DNA from: Pyrus communis
Taxonomy: Eukaryota; Streptophyta; Magnoliopsida; Rosales; Rosaceae
Reading direction: 5' to 3'
Assembly: GCF_963583255.1 (NCBI RefSeq)
Contig: NC_084819.1
Location: forward strand, 20,422,460-20,486,459
Length of the DNA stretch: 64,000 bases
The translations under genes and the position numbers were made by a program. Below the pieces are notes generated by a model, which had not been told where the DNA came from, ran no database searches, and was given only the letters and a program-made list of their open reading frames with translations. Below are positions 1 to 13,165 of the stretch, one piece after another (the stretch's first letter is position 1; the number at the start of each line of letters is the position of its first letter).

Positions 1-2295
1 AAAAGGAATGGGGGTTGGACTTAGTCTCACAATAGGTTAGCAATAATGTGATTCAAATTTACCTTTGGCGATAATCAAACTTAAGACTTTTCACTTACAA
101 GTGAAGAGGAATATCACTAGATCGTAGTATTAAGTGGTTATTTTTCTTTTTGTTTTAATACGAGCGATAGTAGAAAAGAGAAAACCGATTTCAAGTCCTT
201 AAAATGAAACTGAAAATGAAAATGGCAGAGCCTAAGCTATGTAGGAACCTGGGTGGTCCAAACTTGAAACATTGACGCAGCCATACAAGAACCAAGTTGG
301 CCTCGATTCCTTTGTGGGTTGAATTTTATTAGTGATTTTTTTGTAGTGTATATTAAACCAACTAGTATTATGATCTAATGATATTCTTCTCCACTATTTC
401 GACTCTCTTGGATTGTGAGGACGTATTATTTTTGTTTTGAGTTTGATACCTAGTTCATGATTGCAACCCATATTGTGTGGTCTAGCCTAATTCCTCATCC
501 CCTTGGAATATAATTTTCTCCTCCCCTAGAGTAAAATATCGTTGTAAAACAAAGGACAAAAGGAAGAATGTGTCTCGTGTGAGTGGGTCAGTGAGAAGGC
601 TGCTAGCATTCTTCTAAAAAAATTCACTTAAAAGGACTTTCAAAGGGCCATTCTTAAATTTTCAATCTTATAGAACTTGAAAACTTGTAAGAACTAATTA
701 GTACTACAATTTAGTGACATTTCTCTTTATTTGTAAGGGGGATGTTTGAAGTTAGAACCTCTTGGATGTATTATATTTGTATTGAATTCGATACCTAGTT
801 AGTGGTTGACCCTTTGTGTGGCCTAGCACAATCACCCTCCAAATAAATCGCTTTATCATTGGCATTTGATTTATGTCATCAATATTTTGATTTCGATCAA
901 TTCAACAATAACAATTCTATCTTTGACTATTTGGCCAATTTTTCCTTTTTAATTTATTTCATGGAAAACCACATCTGCGAAGTAGAGAGTGAAGGTTGTG
1001 AAACGGTCATCCCAACAACAATGAAAACCAGTGGCATGTTTGCTTTAGTTGAAGACTAAATATGTAATGTTCATGCGTATGACTTTCATTTATGTTCCAT
1101 TTAATTAGCTACAAAGATTTCAAGGAGATGGATTAATAATTCATCATTAACCACACCGATACTGCATCAACTTGATTACATGTGCAAAACTATAGGCATG
1201 GAACTTTATCACAAATCGCGTTGATGCAGTTAAATTTGAATTGGTGATTTGTTTTAGCCGGTATGAGACTTTTTATGTTATTCAACACATTCATGTTAGA
1301 ATTGTTGGATTGCCATGTATGGAAACTTCGACCAATCAACGAAAGTTTAAAGGGAAAATCAATGAAGGAGGAGCGGTACATGGATGCCGGTGTTGTTAGG
1401 GATGCGTCTTTGATGGGCATGCAGAAAATACACCGGACAGGAATGTCATAATTCACACTAGCATTAGTAAACATACTTACTTTATAAGCTATTTCATGAC
1501 TTTCGAATTTGGTTGTGGGTCTAACTTCAAGAAAATGAGACATAAACTCTTCTTTCAAGGTTTACTAAATCGCCTCTAGTATTTAATGGAAGGAAGATAA
1601 ACATCGAGCAGAAAACGGAAGCAAAAACACTTGAAAAAGTAGAAAGTTGGCGAGTCTGAGTCTAAAATGACGACTTTGAATCTATTGCAGCGATTTTCTA
1701 GTTTTAGCGGCGACTTTACCTTTTTTAGTGACCATTTTTAGGTCTAAAAACGTTAAATGACTTTTGGTGACAATAAATTCATCACTTTTTGCCGCAAAAA
1801 CTATATTATACTGCGATCAAAAGGCCGCCGCTAAAGGTCCACCAAAAATAAAATTATTTCCCTTTCCTCCCCGTTCTGGTAATATTTTGGATTTTGGACA
1901 AAACCATTCAGGTGATGGTTTTCGTCCAAATAACCTAATTTTTGGAACCTCTTTGAAGGCTCCATGTGCCTTACTGGTGATTTGGCTTCCTAATTTGTTA
2001 TCGTACGTTCAAAGTTTTATTACAGGTATTTCAAACGAAATTTGGTAACGATTTCCATGGCAGGTCTTGATCGCTTCGGATGATTATGCCTGGACGATTG
2101 AGGCTCATAAACCGGATATTGATCTGCGACTGTGATACATTGAAGCCTGCATATTCACCCAACCAAAGTTCCATTAAGCATCTCTCCAAATAAAACTGAA
2201 AGCTCACAGATCAACTTTTATAAAAATAAAATAACAGCTTTCGTTTTCTCAAACCAACACTTGCCGTCATAAAGAAAGAAACTACGTTAAAAAAA

Positions 2296-2828
2296 TGGGT
2301 TGTTTTATTAACGCTCCACATCCTTATGAATACACCCCACATTTAAAATGTGCCTCTAAAATTCCAACTTTGTACTCCATTTTTCAGAAGCCACCCCATC
2401 CCCATAAACAAATGACGGCAAAAAAGCTAGCTCCACAGCCACGGGCCACCCATATAAAAGGTATTCGTCATCGATATCAGCACAGCCAAAAACCCCCCAC
2501 GTCGCGGAAGTTGGCAACCAAGACCGACTCTCTAACAGACCGAGAATTGACCAACACTCTTGATTCACACAGCCCAATTCCCAATTACCTACTGGCAAGT
2601 GGCTGGCGATTGGATATATATATATATATATATATGGAGAGAAAGAGCATGGCGAGTGGCTGGGATTTTTTGCCCAGACACTATTGGTTGGCAGCCGGCA
2701 TAAGGGGGTGGATGGGGTTTATTTTCGACTTCAGAACTTAATTCGTCAGGGTATAAACGAAAATTTAACTGAAAAAATATATTATGGGGTGTATTCATAA
2801 GATTGTGGGGTGTTAATAGAATTACCCA
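2296..2828. mobile_element. MITE-like DNA element, 533 bp, with about 50-bp TIRs
   Basis: The left end (from 2296) and the reverse complement of the right end (to 2828) agree over about 50 bases, sharing 'cttatgaatacacccca'. A-runs flank it on both sides (2289-2295, 2828-2834). The paralogous site in copy B (about 8050-8065) lacks it, which is direct evidence of insertion. It contains a (TA)n run at about 2617-2634. It encodes no transposase, so it must be non-autonomous. Confidence 0.8.
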
Positions 2829-3266
2829 AAAAAATTCTAGGACTTTACTAAAATCACTGCATAGACAGAAAACAAGATGATAGCATTGACAAGCATTACC
2901 AAATATTACATGGGGACCAACATTTCACTTCCCACTTCCCCACCTAGTCAAGTAGTATTCTTTTTCACTTGTAAGTCGTAAGTTTTGGTTCGAATCTCGT
3001 GAATGGAGAGTTTGATACCAATTTATTCCCGCACATTTAACGACCCCTTTGTATCCTACTATAATTAGGAGCAAAAAACACAGATACATTGCATGAAATT
3101 ATCATCTAATTGGCCATTTATTTGCTTCGCATATATAAATCCCTATCCAGGATGAACTGGCTTCAAAGAAATACATGCAATTGCATTTGCAATCAATCAA
3201 AACTGAATTTAATTAGCCATTTATTTACCTAAATTGAATTAAAGGGAACCAGACACCAAGTGAACA

Positions 3267-3369
3267 GAGCCCCAAAAGGTTTAAATAAGACATGTCACGC
3301 CATATTCGACTGATTTCAGAGCCCCAAAAGATATAAATAAGACATGTCACACCATATTTGACTGATTTC
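3267..3369. repeat. 51-bp tandem duplication (2 copies)
   Basis: Two adjacent copies beginning 'cagagccccaaaag' differ at only a few bases. Copy B of the large duplication has a single unit in the matching place (about 8570-8610). Confidence 0.75.
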
Positions 3370-3939
3370 CTTATCTTACCAAATACATCGAAACTGATTG
3401 GAGAAATCTCAATAAGCACTTGGAAGCAATGAGATGCAAACTCGGACAAAACTTGGTGTTTAAGTCCTAAATAAAACATGGATGACATGATGAAGCCCAT
3501 TTGCCTCATAAGAAACAACCCAAAACAGAAAGAAAAAAACTCCAGAAATGTAAGGGGATTAAACATCAGCAGAACTTAAAACAGATGCCAAATTCGAGTC
3601 ACGGGGCCATTATGAATTCGATGTTCATGTTTCCCTAGGTGCATTACCAGTGCTTTTGTCATTTTAGGATATAGATTTTTATGCCATTCATACCGATACA
3701 GTGATGCTATATACTTCTTCTCAGACTAGTGGACGAAACAAACCAAATAGACCAAATGTTCATCTAAAACCAATTACGAAGTAAATGAGATACCAATCTT
3801 CAAACTATTCGATAAAGAATAACTTGTTGGATCAAACACTTTGAAACTGCATTAACATTTCAATATTTTTCGGTGGTATGTACTTACAGACGAAATTGTA
3901 AACGGTGATTCAATCTTTAAAAGAAATCAGGATTGGAGA

Positions 3940-4488
3940 TGTTTGTACCATATTATATCGACCTCAAAACCACCGAGTACCGGTCAACTAGGAAGCCTCG
4001 GTAACCCTCCAAAGGATCCCTGCTTCAGTAAAGGTGCCAAAGCGCACGAATCGACCTCACAACAAGTGAGAGCCACGACACGTGGCTATTCCCATGATTA
4101 ATGAGAGATTTCTCTCCAACTTGGAGGCCAATCATGATGCGACAACACCACATTAAATACATTCGATCCCACATTGGCCAAAGTCAAAAAATCTTCTACA
4201 ACTTTGCCTCTATAAAAAGGTAACTTCTACTCCATTCAAAGGGTTAATCACATTTACTGTTCAACACTATATTACCACTACACTCACTCACTTGGCACCG
4301 TAGACATACTTTGCTAACTTAAGCATCAGAGGGCTCTTAGGCCAGCGCCACACCGGTGCCCTTCGGTACTTACTCTATCTTCCTTGCAGGTTTTTTTGTC
4401 CATCTACCTTTGACATAAGCGCCCCCACGTAGGTCCTCACATCACTCTTTACGTAGATTCACTATCTACTCGATTTTGTGCATCAACA
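3940..4488. mobile_element. Solo LTR (549 bp) with 5-bp target duplication
   Basis: It begins TGTTTGTACC, ends GCATCAACA, and is flanked by the perfect direct repeat GGAGA (3935-3939 and 4489-4493). A TATA-like 'tctataaaaagg' lies near 4210, as expected for an LTR promoter. The GC-rich 'ccacaccggtgccc' stretch is common in plant Gypsy LTRs. No internal region remains, so this is the product of LTR-LTR recombination. The matching site in copy B of the duplication is empty. Confidence 0.85.
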
Positions 4489-5229
4489 GGAGAGGTCTCA
4501 AAAATCAAATTCCAATTATTGCATAGGGGTCTTAGGTGTTTCCCTGTTTTCGACCTGCTCGGAATTTAGAGCCGCCCAATCACCAGGGACCAACATTTCA
4601 CTTCGAAGTATTCTGTTCTAATTTGCAACCCTACCTTGATGTATCCTACTATACTTAGGTGCAAAAACACAGATAAATTCCACTAAATTATCATCTAATT
4701 AGCCAATTATTTGAATTCTGATAAATAATCCCTATCCGGCATGAACTGATTTACAAGAAATAGATACAATTGCATTTGCAATCAATCAAAGTTGAATTTA
4801 ATTAGCCATTTATTTAACTAAATTGAATTAGCTACCAACTAATTTGCATCCAAATTTCACAAATATTGCTAATAACTTAGGGTTTTTACCAGGATTAATC
4901 CATGCAATTAACGAACGATCAACTCGCTTCCACGCCACGAATCGTTGGGGATGCGATCAATGTGACTAGCCGACGATGATGGGACTAGTAAGGTCGTCGT
5001 TGTTTTGATTCCTCTGAATCGATTCGGCCACGATCGCAGGGGTACATTGCACGTCGTCGTTTTGGTCTTCAAAAGCTGTGAAGTGGAAAGGAGAAAGAAC
5101 GAGGAGGAGAGAAACTGGATTTTCTTGTGGCCCGACCGGCGATTGTATTTGCTTATGAGCCCATTTTGTGTTTACACTTTGGACCCACTATTCTAAATCA
5201 CTTTCATCTTCATTTTGTGTATATTTTTT

Positions 5230-8200
5230 TTGTTTCCTTTTTATTTTAATACGAGCGATATAAAGGGAGGGAAAAACGATTTCAAGTCCTCAAAATGAAA
5301 ATGAAAATGAAAATGAAAATGGCCGAGCCGGAGCTATGTAGGAATCTAGGTGGTCTAGGCTAGAAACAGTGACAAAGCTATACGGGAACTAGGTTGGTCG
5401 CAATCCCCAAGTGAGTTGAGTTTTATTAGTGATTCTTATTCACTAGTTCGACTCTCTTGGTTGTGAAGACTGAGTTGAGTCTGATACCTAGTCAATGATT
5501 GCCCCTCATATTGTGCGGCCTAGCCTAATTTCTCATCCCCTTGGAATATTATTTTCTCCTGCCCTATAGTAGAATGTCATTGTAAATCAAAGGAGGAAGG
5601 AAGAGTGTCTTGGGCGGGTGGGTTCAGTTTGATCTGAAAGCCACGCACTACATTGAGCTCTCTAATTTATCGTTGACAAATTAATAAGTAAAAGCGAAAA
5701 TGTTGAAATGAAAAGGGAAGCGAGAAGAATGTTAATATTCTCCTAGATTCTCTTTCACTTGAAGGACTTTGAACACTCTGAGAGGCCCATTCTAAAACTT
5801 TCAATCTTATTGAACTTGAAAAGGATTGCTAGAGCTAATTAGTACTACAATTTAGTAACATTTCTCTTTACTTGTAAGGAAGAGATCTCAAGTTAGATCC
5901 TAGTAAAATACCGTTTTGACATTCATATTTGGTTTATGTGTTAGCAATATTTGATTTCGATCAATTTAGCAACAAAATTTTTATTATTTAGCAAATTTTT
6001 ATTTTTTAATTTATTTTATAAAACCACACCTGAGAAGGCAGAAAGTGCAGGTTTGTGAAACGGTCATCCCAACAACAATGAAAACTAATGGCATGTTTGC
6101 TTTAGTTGAACACTACATATATAATGTTCATGCATGTGTCACTTCCATTTATGCTCCATATTTATTAGCTATAAAGATTTCAAAGAGATGACTAATAGTT
6201 CAGCACCAATTACACTGATAGTGCCATCAACTTGATCACATGTGCAAACCTATAGACAGAAAACTTTATCACAAAGCGCGTTTGTTCGGGTGAAGATTTC
6301 TCCGGAGAGAACTCCTCGGCTCTCAGCACAGCAAACAACGTTGATCCAATTAAATTTGGAATGATGATTTGTTTAGCCGACATATAGGACTTTTAAAATT
6401 ATTCAACACAATCATCTTTGAAATTGTTGGGATTGCCATTATAGATTGTAACAGGATCTTCTTATAAAACTGTAGCTTTGGCTACACTGCCTCCACCATC
6501 AAACTTCGAGAATCAACGAGAGTTCAAAGCGAAAATCAACGAAAGATGACCCCCATAATAAACATTCAAACTTACTTATGCAGGTAAGGACGAAGTTAGA
6601 GATCTGCATGGATGGGGTACTCTCAAATAACAATGTTACAAATTAAAAAGTTCAAGAATGTACTCAACAAAACACTTATACATTAATCCATAAGGTTTTT
6701 TTTATACAACTTATTACAATATCCCTCGAAGCGTTTCATGTTTTCAAACGTTGAATGACAACTTCATCACTAATACCATCAAATCTCTCTCTATTAAAAA
6801 ATAATCATGTTATCATTTATCCATTGATCTTTCATCCAATTTCTCAACAGAAATTTTACGACTGAATATGTTCTTCCAACGATGGCACTAGTGCATAAAA
6901 AAGTTAATACTAATATCACAAGCAACTAAAAGAATATTTTTTAAGCAAAAAATAATTAAGTGGGGGCATCCACCCCCACCAAGGCTAAGCCATCTCCGTC
7001 CATGTCTGCAGGTGTGTATATACTGTGTGTGTGTGTGTGTGTGTGTGTTTTAGTTGTGTGAACTGTTTATGATTGCTTTGCTTGACTTTGTAGATATACG
7101 CCGCGCTATGATAGAAGGCGATTTTGAACTTAGGCTGCTGACATCCAAAACTAAAATTAAACTTAAGAATTAACTTGATATTATTCGGCTGCTGACATCT
7201 TGCATTTTGCATAAAATAAACTGGAAAAAAATGTCATAATTCACACGAGCATTAGCAAACAAACATACTTTACAAGCTATTTCTTTACTTTCTAATTGGA
7301 TTGCGGATATAACATCAAGAAAATGAGACGTAAATACTTTTTTCATGGTTTACTTCAATTGCCTCTAGTATTTAATTGAAGGAAGATAAATATTGAGCAG
7401 AAAACTGCAGCTAAAAGACATGAATCAGTAGAAAGGTGGCGAGTCTGAGGCTAAAATGACGATTTTGAACCTATTGCAACGGTTTTTTAGTTTTAGTGGC
7501 GACTTTACTACTTTTAGTGACGAATTTTAGGTCTAAAACATGTTAAATGACCTTTTGCGACAATAAATTCGTCACTTGTCGCCGCTAAATCTATATTATA
7601 TGGCGATTTAAAGGTCGCCGCTAAAGGTCCTTACAAAATTAAATTCTTTCCTTCCCTCCCCGTTCGGGTAATATTTTGTTTTTTGAACGAAACCATCCAT
7701 GTTATGGTTTTCGTCCAAAAAACCTAATTTTAGGAACCTCTTCGAAGGCTTCATGTGCCTTACTGGTGATTTGGCTTCCTAATTAGTTATCGTACGTTCA
7801 AAGTTTTATTACAACCATTTTAAATGAAATTTGGTAACGATTTTCTTGGCAGGTCTTGATCGCTTCGGATGATTATGCCTCGACGATTGAGACTCACAAA
7901 CCAGATATCGATCAGCCATTGCGACACATTGAAGCCTGCACATTCACCCAACCAAAGTTCCATTAAGCGTCTCTCCAAATAAAACTTAAGCTCACAAATC
8001 GACTTTTATAACAAGAAGATATTCCAAACAACACTTGCAATCGGAAAGACGCGACGTAAAACATTTCCAGCACATTACGAAAATCACTGCATAAAACGAA
8101 AACAAGATGAGAGCTATGACATGCATTACCAAATATCACTGGTCAAAACCAGTTGAAATTTATTTTCAGCTTAGCATTCTGAAAGGACTAGGGTTCCAAA

Positions 8201-9800
8201 CCTAGAAAAGCATGTAGCCAGTTTCCAACTACTTACTCCACTGAAAGTAGACTATACGAGGAACCAAAACAGATACTGCATAACTGCTCCGACAACAGCG
8301 AAGTTAAAACTACCAACAACAACAATAACAACAAAGCCTTTTCCCACTAAGTGGGGCGAAGATAAAACTAACAATGAACATAAATTCAAAACTTGACTCA
8401 CAATTTTTTTGAGAAAAGAAATTATTGCACAATACAAGGGACAAAATTCCTGAACAGCAGGAAACAGAAAAGACCAGGCTAAATTGTAACGCACTTAACT
8501 CTGATTCACGCAGAGCACCAGGAGTCTGGGATACATGAGCATTGGAGGGGACCAGAACACAAGTGAATAGAACCCCACAAGCTATAAATAAGTTATGGCA
8601 CCGAATATTTGACCGATTTGCATACCTTGCCAAATACAACCAAACTGAATGACGAAATCTCAATATGCACTTGCGAACAATGAGATGCAAACTCACACGG
8701 AAATTGATGTTTAAGTCCTAAATAAAACATGGAGACGTGATGAAGTTCATTTTCCTCATAAGAACCCACCAAAAACAGAAAGAACATGCTCCTAAAATGT
8801 AAAGGCTTAATCATCAGCAGAACTTAAAACAGACACCAAATACGGGTCGCCATGACAGTATGAAATTCATGTTTCCCTAGGTGCATTACCAGTGCTTGTG
8901 TCATTTTATCATATACATTTTTACAGCATTCATGATGATACATTGAGGTGAAATACTTCGCCTCAGGCTAGTGAACGAAAGAAACTATATAGACGCAAAA
9001 TACATGCAAATCGAATAACAAAGTAAATGAGATACCAATCTTCAAACTATTCGATAAAACACTTTGAAACTCCATTAATATGTGAATATTTTCGTGTGGT
9101 ACTTATCGATGAACTTGAAACAGTGATCCAAACCTTCAGTTCTAATTTACTATGATGATGGTCTAGTAGTATTCTATTCACGGTAAGTCAGTAGGTCTTG
9201 GTCCGAATCTTGTGGATGGAGAGTTCGATACCAATTTATTCCCGCACCTTTAGTGACCCTCTTTATCCTACTATAATTAGGAGTAAAAAACACAGATAAA
9301 TTGCATGAAATTATCATCTAACTAGCCATTTATTTGCTTCGCATATATAATCCCTATCCAGCCTGGTTTCCAAGAAATACATACAATTGCATTTGCAATC
9401 AATCAAAACTAAATTTTTAATTAGCCATTTATTTAACTAAATAGAATTAAATTATCAAATAATTTAGAAATCCAAATTTCACAAAATATTGCATTGCTAA
9501 AAGAATTAGGGTTTTACCAGGATGTTTCCGTTCAATTAACGAAAGATTTAATCGCTTCCGCACCACCAATCGTTGTGATCCATGCGATAAAGGGTCGTCG
9601 TCGCTTTGATTCGTTTGATTCGGTTCCCCGACGATCGCAGGGATCCGTTGCACGTCGACGTTTTGGTCGTTAAAAGTTCTGGAGCAGAGGGGGAAAAGAA
9701 CGAGCAGGAAACCGGGTTTTTCTGTGGCCCGACGGACGATGGTATTCGCTTATGGGCCTATATCATGTTTGCAGACCCGCTATTCTAAGAGTCTTAGATC
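5230..9800. repeat. Tandem segmental duplication, copy B (about 4.6 kb)
   Basis: This is the second copy of the 130-5200 unit. Relative to copy A it lacks the MITE and the solo LTR, and it gains about 680 bp at 6550-7225, which includes a (GT)n run. The end at 9450-9785 contains 'agggtttta' and a GC-rich stretch. Read on the minus strand this resembles a plant 5' UTR with a telo-box, so the ancestral unit may have held a promoter and first exon. No intact coding frame is left. Confidence 0.75.
7024..7048. repeat. (GT)n microsatellite
   Basis: About 12 uninterrupted TG dinucleotides lie inside the sequence unique to copy B. Confidence 0.95.
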
Positions 9801-9806
9801 ATCGTC

Positions 9807-10006
9807 GGATCCTCTTTGCGAAGATCTTAGAGATCTGTAAATTATGTTCGTTTATCGTATATCATACGATTAAAAATTATTTTAAATATTTTTATTTAAA
9901 AATAAACATAAACAATACTTGACAAAAACTGACCGCACGATGTACAATGAGCAAACACGATTCACGGATCCTCAAGATTCTCACCAAAAGGATCCGAAGA
10001 GGATCC
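9807..10006. mobile_element. MITE family 1, copy 1 (about 200 bp)
   Basis: The inverted ends read GGATCCTCTTTG and ...AGAGGATCC, around an AT-rich core containing 'ttaaatatttttatttaaa'. Related copies lie at 13166-13363, 44049-44256 and 55394-55576. All share the ends and the core. Confidence 0.75.
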
Positions 10007-10586
10007 TGTTGGCTATTCTAATTCACCTTCTTTTATTTTTTATTTTCAAACAAGAAGAGAGGTTTCGTTCACGACAAGTTCGATACTATTCATTCTTATA
10101 TTATTTTATTATAAATATATCGCCGTAAAAAAAAAAAAAAAAAAGTTGTTTGATTGATTGTCAAATTGATTTTGTGGAGTTTTTTTTGCACAAATATCAT
10201 CTGACCTTGCAAGTATGCGTGATAATACCACCTGAACTTTTAATTTTTATTTTTTATCACCTAGACTTTCTTAACAGTTGGAGTCTACCACGTAAAACCA
10301 TCTATTTTGTCGTTAAAACATGCTACATGTAGGGATATTTTCGCCAATTCACTTCATGAGGTTGGCTATGTTCAAGTTGGTAATACTGCCTAAATCAATA
10401 TTGCGCCAAAATTTGGGGGTTTGTACAGCCCCAGTTCTCTATAAGAATTTGAAAAATTAATATTTGAATAAATTAAGGTGAACTATACACCCACTTGTTG
10501 AGTTACAAAAAAAAAAAAAATCTTGAAAACTCGCTGTAAATGAAGGACTAGATTTTTGTGTAATTTTGACTTCAATTCTTCACGCA
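10007..10586. other. Gene-free AT-rich spacer
   Basis: Homopolymer A-runs lie at about 10128-10144 and 10506-10520. I see no open frame with plant protein character and no RNA gene. Confidence 0.5.
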
Positions 10587-10591
10587 GCCCT

Positions 10592-11225
10592 TGTGACATC
10601 CCACGTCGTCCAGGGGAGTGATCCTTAAATGTATATTTCAATCCCTACCTAGCACGAGGTCTTTTGGGAGCTCACTGGCTTCGGGTTCCGTAGGAACTCC
10701 GAAGTTAAGCGAAAAGGGGGCTAGAGCAATCCCATGATGGGTGACCCACTGGGAAGTTGCTCGTGAGTTCCCAAAAACAAAAGCGTGCGGGAATGGTAAG
10801 CCCAAAGCGGACAATATCGTGCTACGGTGGTGGAGCGGGCCCGGGAAGTGATCCCCCCCGGCCGGGATATGACAATTGTCAGAGCCAATCCCTGGCCGGA
10901 AATGTGCCGACGAGGACGTCGGACCCCTAAGGGGGGTGGATTGTGACATCCCACATCGCCCAGGGGAGTGATCCTTAAATGTATATTCCAATCCCTACCT
11001 AGCACGAGGCCTTTTGGGAGCTCACTGGCTTCGGGTTCCGTAGGAACTCCGAAGTTAAGCGAGAAGGGGGCTAGAGCAATCCCATGATGGGTAACCCACT
11101 GGGAAGTTGCTCGTGAGTTCCCAAAAACAAAACCGTGAGGGAATGGTAAGCCCAAAGCGGACAATATCGTGCTACGGTGGTGGAACGGGCCCAGGAAGTG
11201 ATCTGTCCCGGGCCGGGATGTGACA
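10592..11225 (+). mobile_element. Cassandra TRIM retrotransposon, complete (634 bp)
   Basis: Two LTRs (10592-10874 and 10942-11225, about 283 bp each) start TGTGACATCCCA and end TGACA. They flank only 67 bp of internal sequence. That sequence has a degenerate Met-tRNA primer-binding site ('tcagagcca', about 10878-10886) and a polypurine tract ('aaggggggtgga', 10929-10940). Each LTR contains a 5S rRNA-like block with 'aactccgaagttaagcg' and 'gatgggtgaccca', the internal-promoter part of 5S RNA, which is the hallmark of Cassandra. The target duplication GCCCT (10587-10591, 11226-11230) is perfect. The LTRs differ at roughly a dozen sites, so the insertion is not recent. It encodes no protein, and minus-strand open frames here are spurious. 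Confidence 0.95.
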
Positions 11226-11294
11226 GCCCTTGCCAAAATTAGACCCCAAATCAACTTCTTCCTTCCTCTTCATGATCAGACTTCAACGGTCGCT

Positions 11295-11325
<31 letters not shown>

Positions 11326-11544
11326 GTCTTTTGCCTTTGTACAAATTGACTTCAGCATCCCCTAGAAAGTGAATTGACAAAAATAGCCCTTCACGAGAGG
11401 GCGCGTACATGTTTTAACAGTAGAATGAATGGAAATTAACGTAGTTAGTAAATTTCAAAAGTTAAGAGAGTCCAGGTGATAAAAATTAAAAGTTTAGACG
11501 ATATTGATGTACATGCTTGCAAGTCCAGACAGTACTTTTGCAGA

Positions 11545-11698
11545 AAGGAAAACTAATGAAAAGGGTTTGAAAACTTTAAGTTTTAATGATAAGGACAAAA
11601 TAAAGGGTAAAGTGAATAGTACCAAAATTGACTTTTTAGTGTAAAAATATGGTTTTTCATTAAAGTAAATGATACCATGGACTTTTCGTTAAAACTCT
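11545..11698 (-). mobile_element. MITE family 2, copy 1 (about 150 bp, reverse orientation)
   Basis: This is the reverse complement of the sequences at 17490-17642, 38263-38413 and 38871-39022. Shared words include 'cttttcgttaaaac' at the end and 'aggaaaactaatgaaa' at the start. Confidence 0.8.
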
Positions 11699-11707
11699 CT
11701 TTGCAAA

Positions 11708-11830
11708 AGGGAATTGTTATTAGTACTCCAAAAATCTCATTCTACACTCCAAACTTTCTATATTAGGAAAGAAAAATATACTTGTGAGAAGTGTATAATG
11801 AGATTTTTAGAGTACCAATAACGTTTCCCT
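11708..11830. mobile_element. MITE family 3, copy 1 (about 123 bp, near-palindromic)
   Basis: Long inverted ends ('agggaattgttatt' and 'aataacgtttccct') flank the repeated arm 'aaaatctcattctacac'. The whole element can fold into one hairpin. The flanking 'tgcaaa' on both sides (11702-11707, 11831-11836) is a possible target duplication. A second copy is at 41237-41361. Confidence 0.8.
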
Positions 11831-13165
11831 TGCAAAATTCCCTATTTTATTTGATAATCTATGCATGCGACTTTCAACTATACTCCACTAAGACAAGATG
11901 ATAAACTTGCTTTTCATCATGAAAGACTTCCTATGGTAATTATTATAATTTATTAATCCATCTTATCAGAGATTAGTGCAAGATGACATAATTCTTCCTC
12001 TACTAATGTCGTTTCAAAAACCATCTCCTTAAATATCCACTTAAAAATTCTAAAAGGTGTGCGACTTTTGGGTCACCAATAATTTACTAGGGAAGTGATC
12101 ATTTGCCTAACTCAATAAATAAAGCATTTCACTTGTCCAATTGATTAACAATACCTGTTAACTAAGGCAATTAATCAATGTTTTGTGGTTGTGAGTTTCT
12201 TAAATGTGCTAGAACTTACTTGAACAATTATCACAAATTGAACACAAGATCATTACCTAACCTTAACTGGATTTCAATCATTTGCCACTACCTTAAGCAC
12301 TAAATGGTCATCTCCAAGTTTATCAATTAGATATGTGTAATATTGTTTGATATGACAAATTTCAATCGCTGAAATAATCACTTATGATAATTGTATTGAT
12401 ATGTCGTTAGTATTTGGTCGATAATTTCTTTAATATATGACGTCCTTATAAATTTTTATTCAACGAATTTCCTTGAAAACTAGATAAAAAAATAAAAAAT
12501 AAAAAATAAGTGTTGCGAAAATGGCTAAAGAATACAAGGAGAAATTTATAGGTATGGCGGGTGGTGTCACTATCATACATGCAGATGAGTAGAGAAAATC
12601 TTGTGTAAAGGCATCATAATCATGTCATTTGTGAGAGCTCTCTAGTTTAACTAAGTTCGCACTAATCTCATATAATGTGAGAGTTGGTTTCGTGCAACAA
12701 ACTTGTCAAAGTTTTCATATCTTATGGGGATCACAACCAAATAAAGAAAGTCCTCTACTCGTGTAGAAAGATTCTCTCTTACAACCTGATAAATTCGTGT
12801 GTTTAAAACATAAACCACATGTCCAATAAAAATTTTACCTCATAATCGTGATAAAATAGTTGCAAAATAGAATCTCTCGTGTCACAGATTTACAGCAGCT
12901 CAACAATGGGGCACCTACGCACCCCATTATCGCCAAACGCATCATATGCCCACGTCTGTGGACATCGCTGCATGCCTTACACTATGCAGTGGCTACGGTA
13001 CATAGTGCAGCAAGCAAGACAATCAGACAGGACATCTGGGTAGCAGCAGTACTCAGTGGTGTACTTTCGGTAAATTTTTCTGACCTACAGTAAATTTAAA
13101 ACAGTGAAAATCTTGGCCGCGTAGTGGATCCCACTTTTGTTTACTTTCTCCTCCTCCTCGTCGAT
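11831..13165. other. Gene-free spacer
   Basis: AT-rich sequence with no coding frame that resembles a plant protein. The open frames at 12860-13093 and 13053-13238 have no recognisable domain and no conserved copy in the window, so I do not call them. Confidence 0.45.

Larger units (their letters stand above)
130..5200. repeat. Tandem segmental duplication, copy A (about 5.1 kb)
   Basis: This unit is repeated in the same order, diverged, at about 5230-9800. Matching anchors include 145-260 with 5240-5350, 1660-2250 with 7440-8040, 3590-3700 with 8825-8940, and 4620-5190 with 9230-9785. Short open frames occur in both copies, but they are not conserved as protein, so I call no gene. The block at 2935-3235 is an extra internal copy of the sequence at 4605-4830. 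Both copies contain tRNA-SINE-like stretches (415-555, 745-850) and a GC-richer patch at 1680-1840 with repeated 'gcgac/gccgct' words like CACTA subterminal repeats (weak). Copy A alone carries a MITE and a solo LTR, so these inserted after the duplication. Confidence 0.75.

Noticed and set aside
1190..1558. Minus-strand 122-codon open frame in duplication copy A
   Set aside because: The equivalent part of copy B is disrupted and rearranged, codon use is not protein-like and no domain is seen.
1680..1840. CACTA transposon ends
   Set aside because: The 'gcgac/gccgct' words resemble CACTA subterminal repeats, but no CACTA terminus or 3-bp duplication was found.
7014..7060. GT-repeat as a possible CRISPR-like or regulatory array
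   Set aside because: Simple dinucleotide repeat with no spacers; an ordinary microsatellite.
8310..8814. Minus-strand Phe/Leu/Ser-rich open frames, with a partial equivalent at 3225-3566
   Set aside because: Both copies share some peptide similarity, but substitutions are spread over all codon positions and the frames start and stop at different places. More likely UTR or intron of a lost gene.
10638..11254. Two overlapping minus-strand open frames of 117 and 177 codons
   Set aside because: They are translations of the two Cassandra LTRs, which are 5S-derived and non-coding. The same peptide appears twice because the LTRs are repeated.
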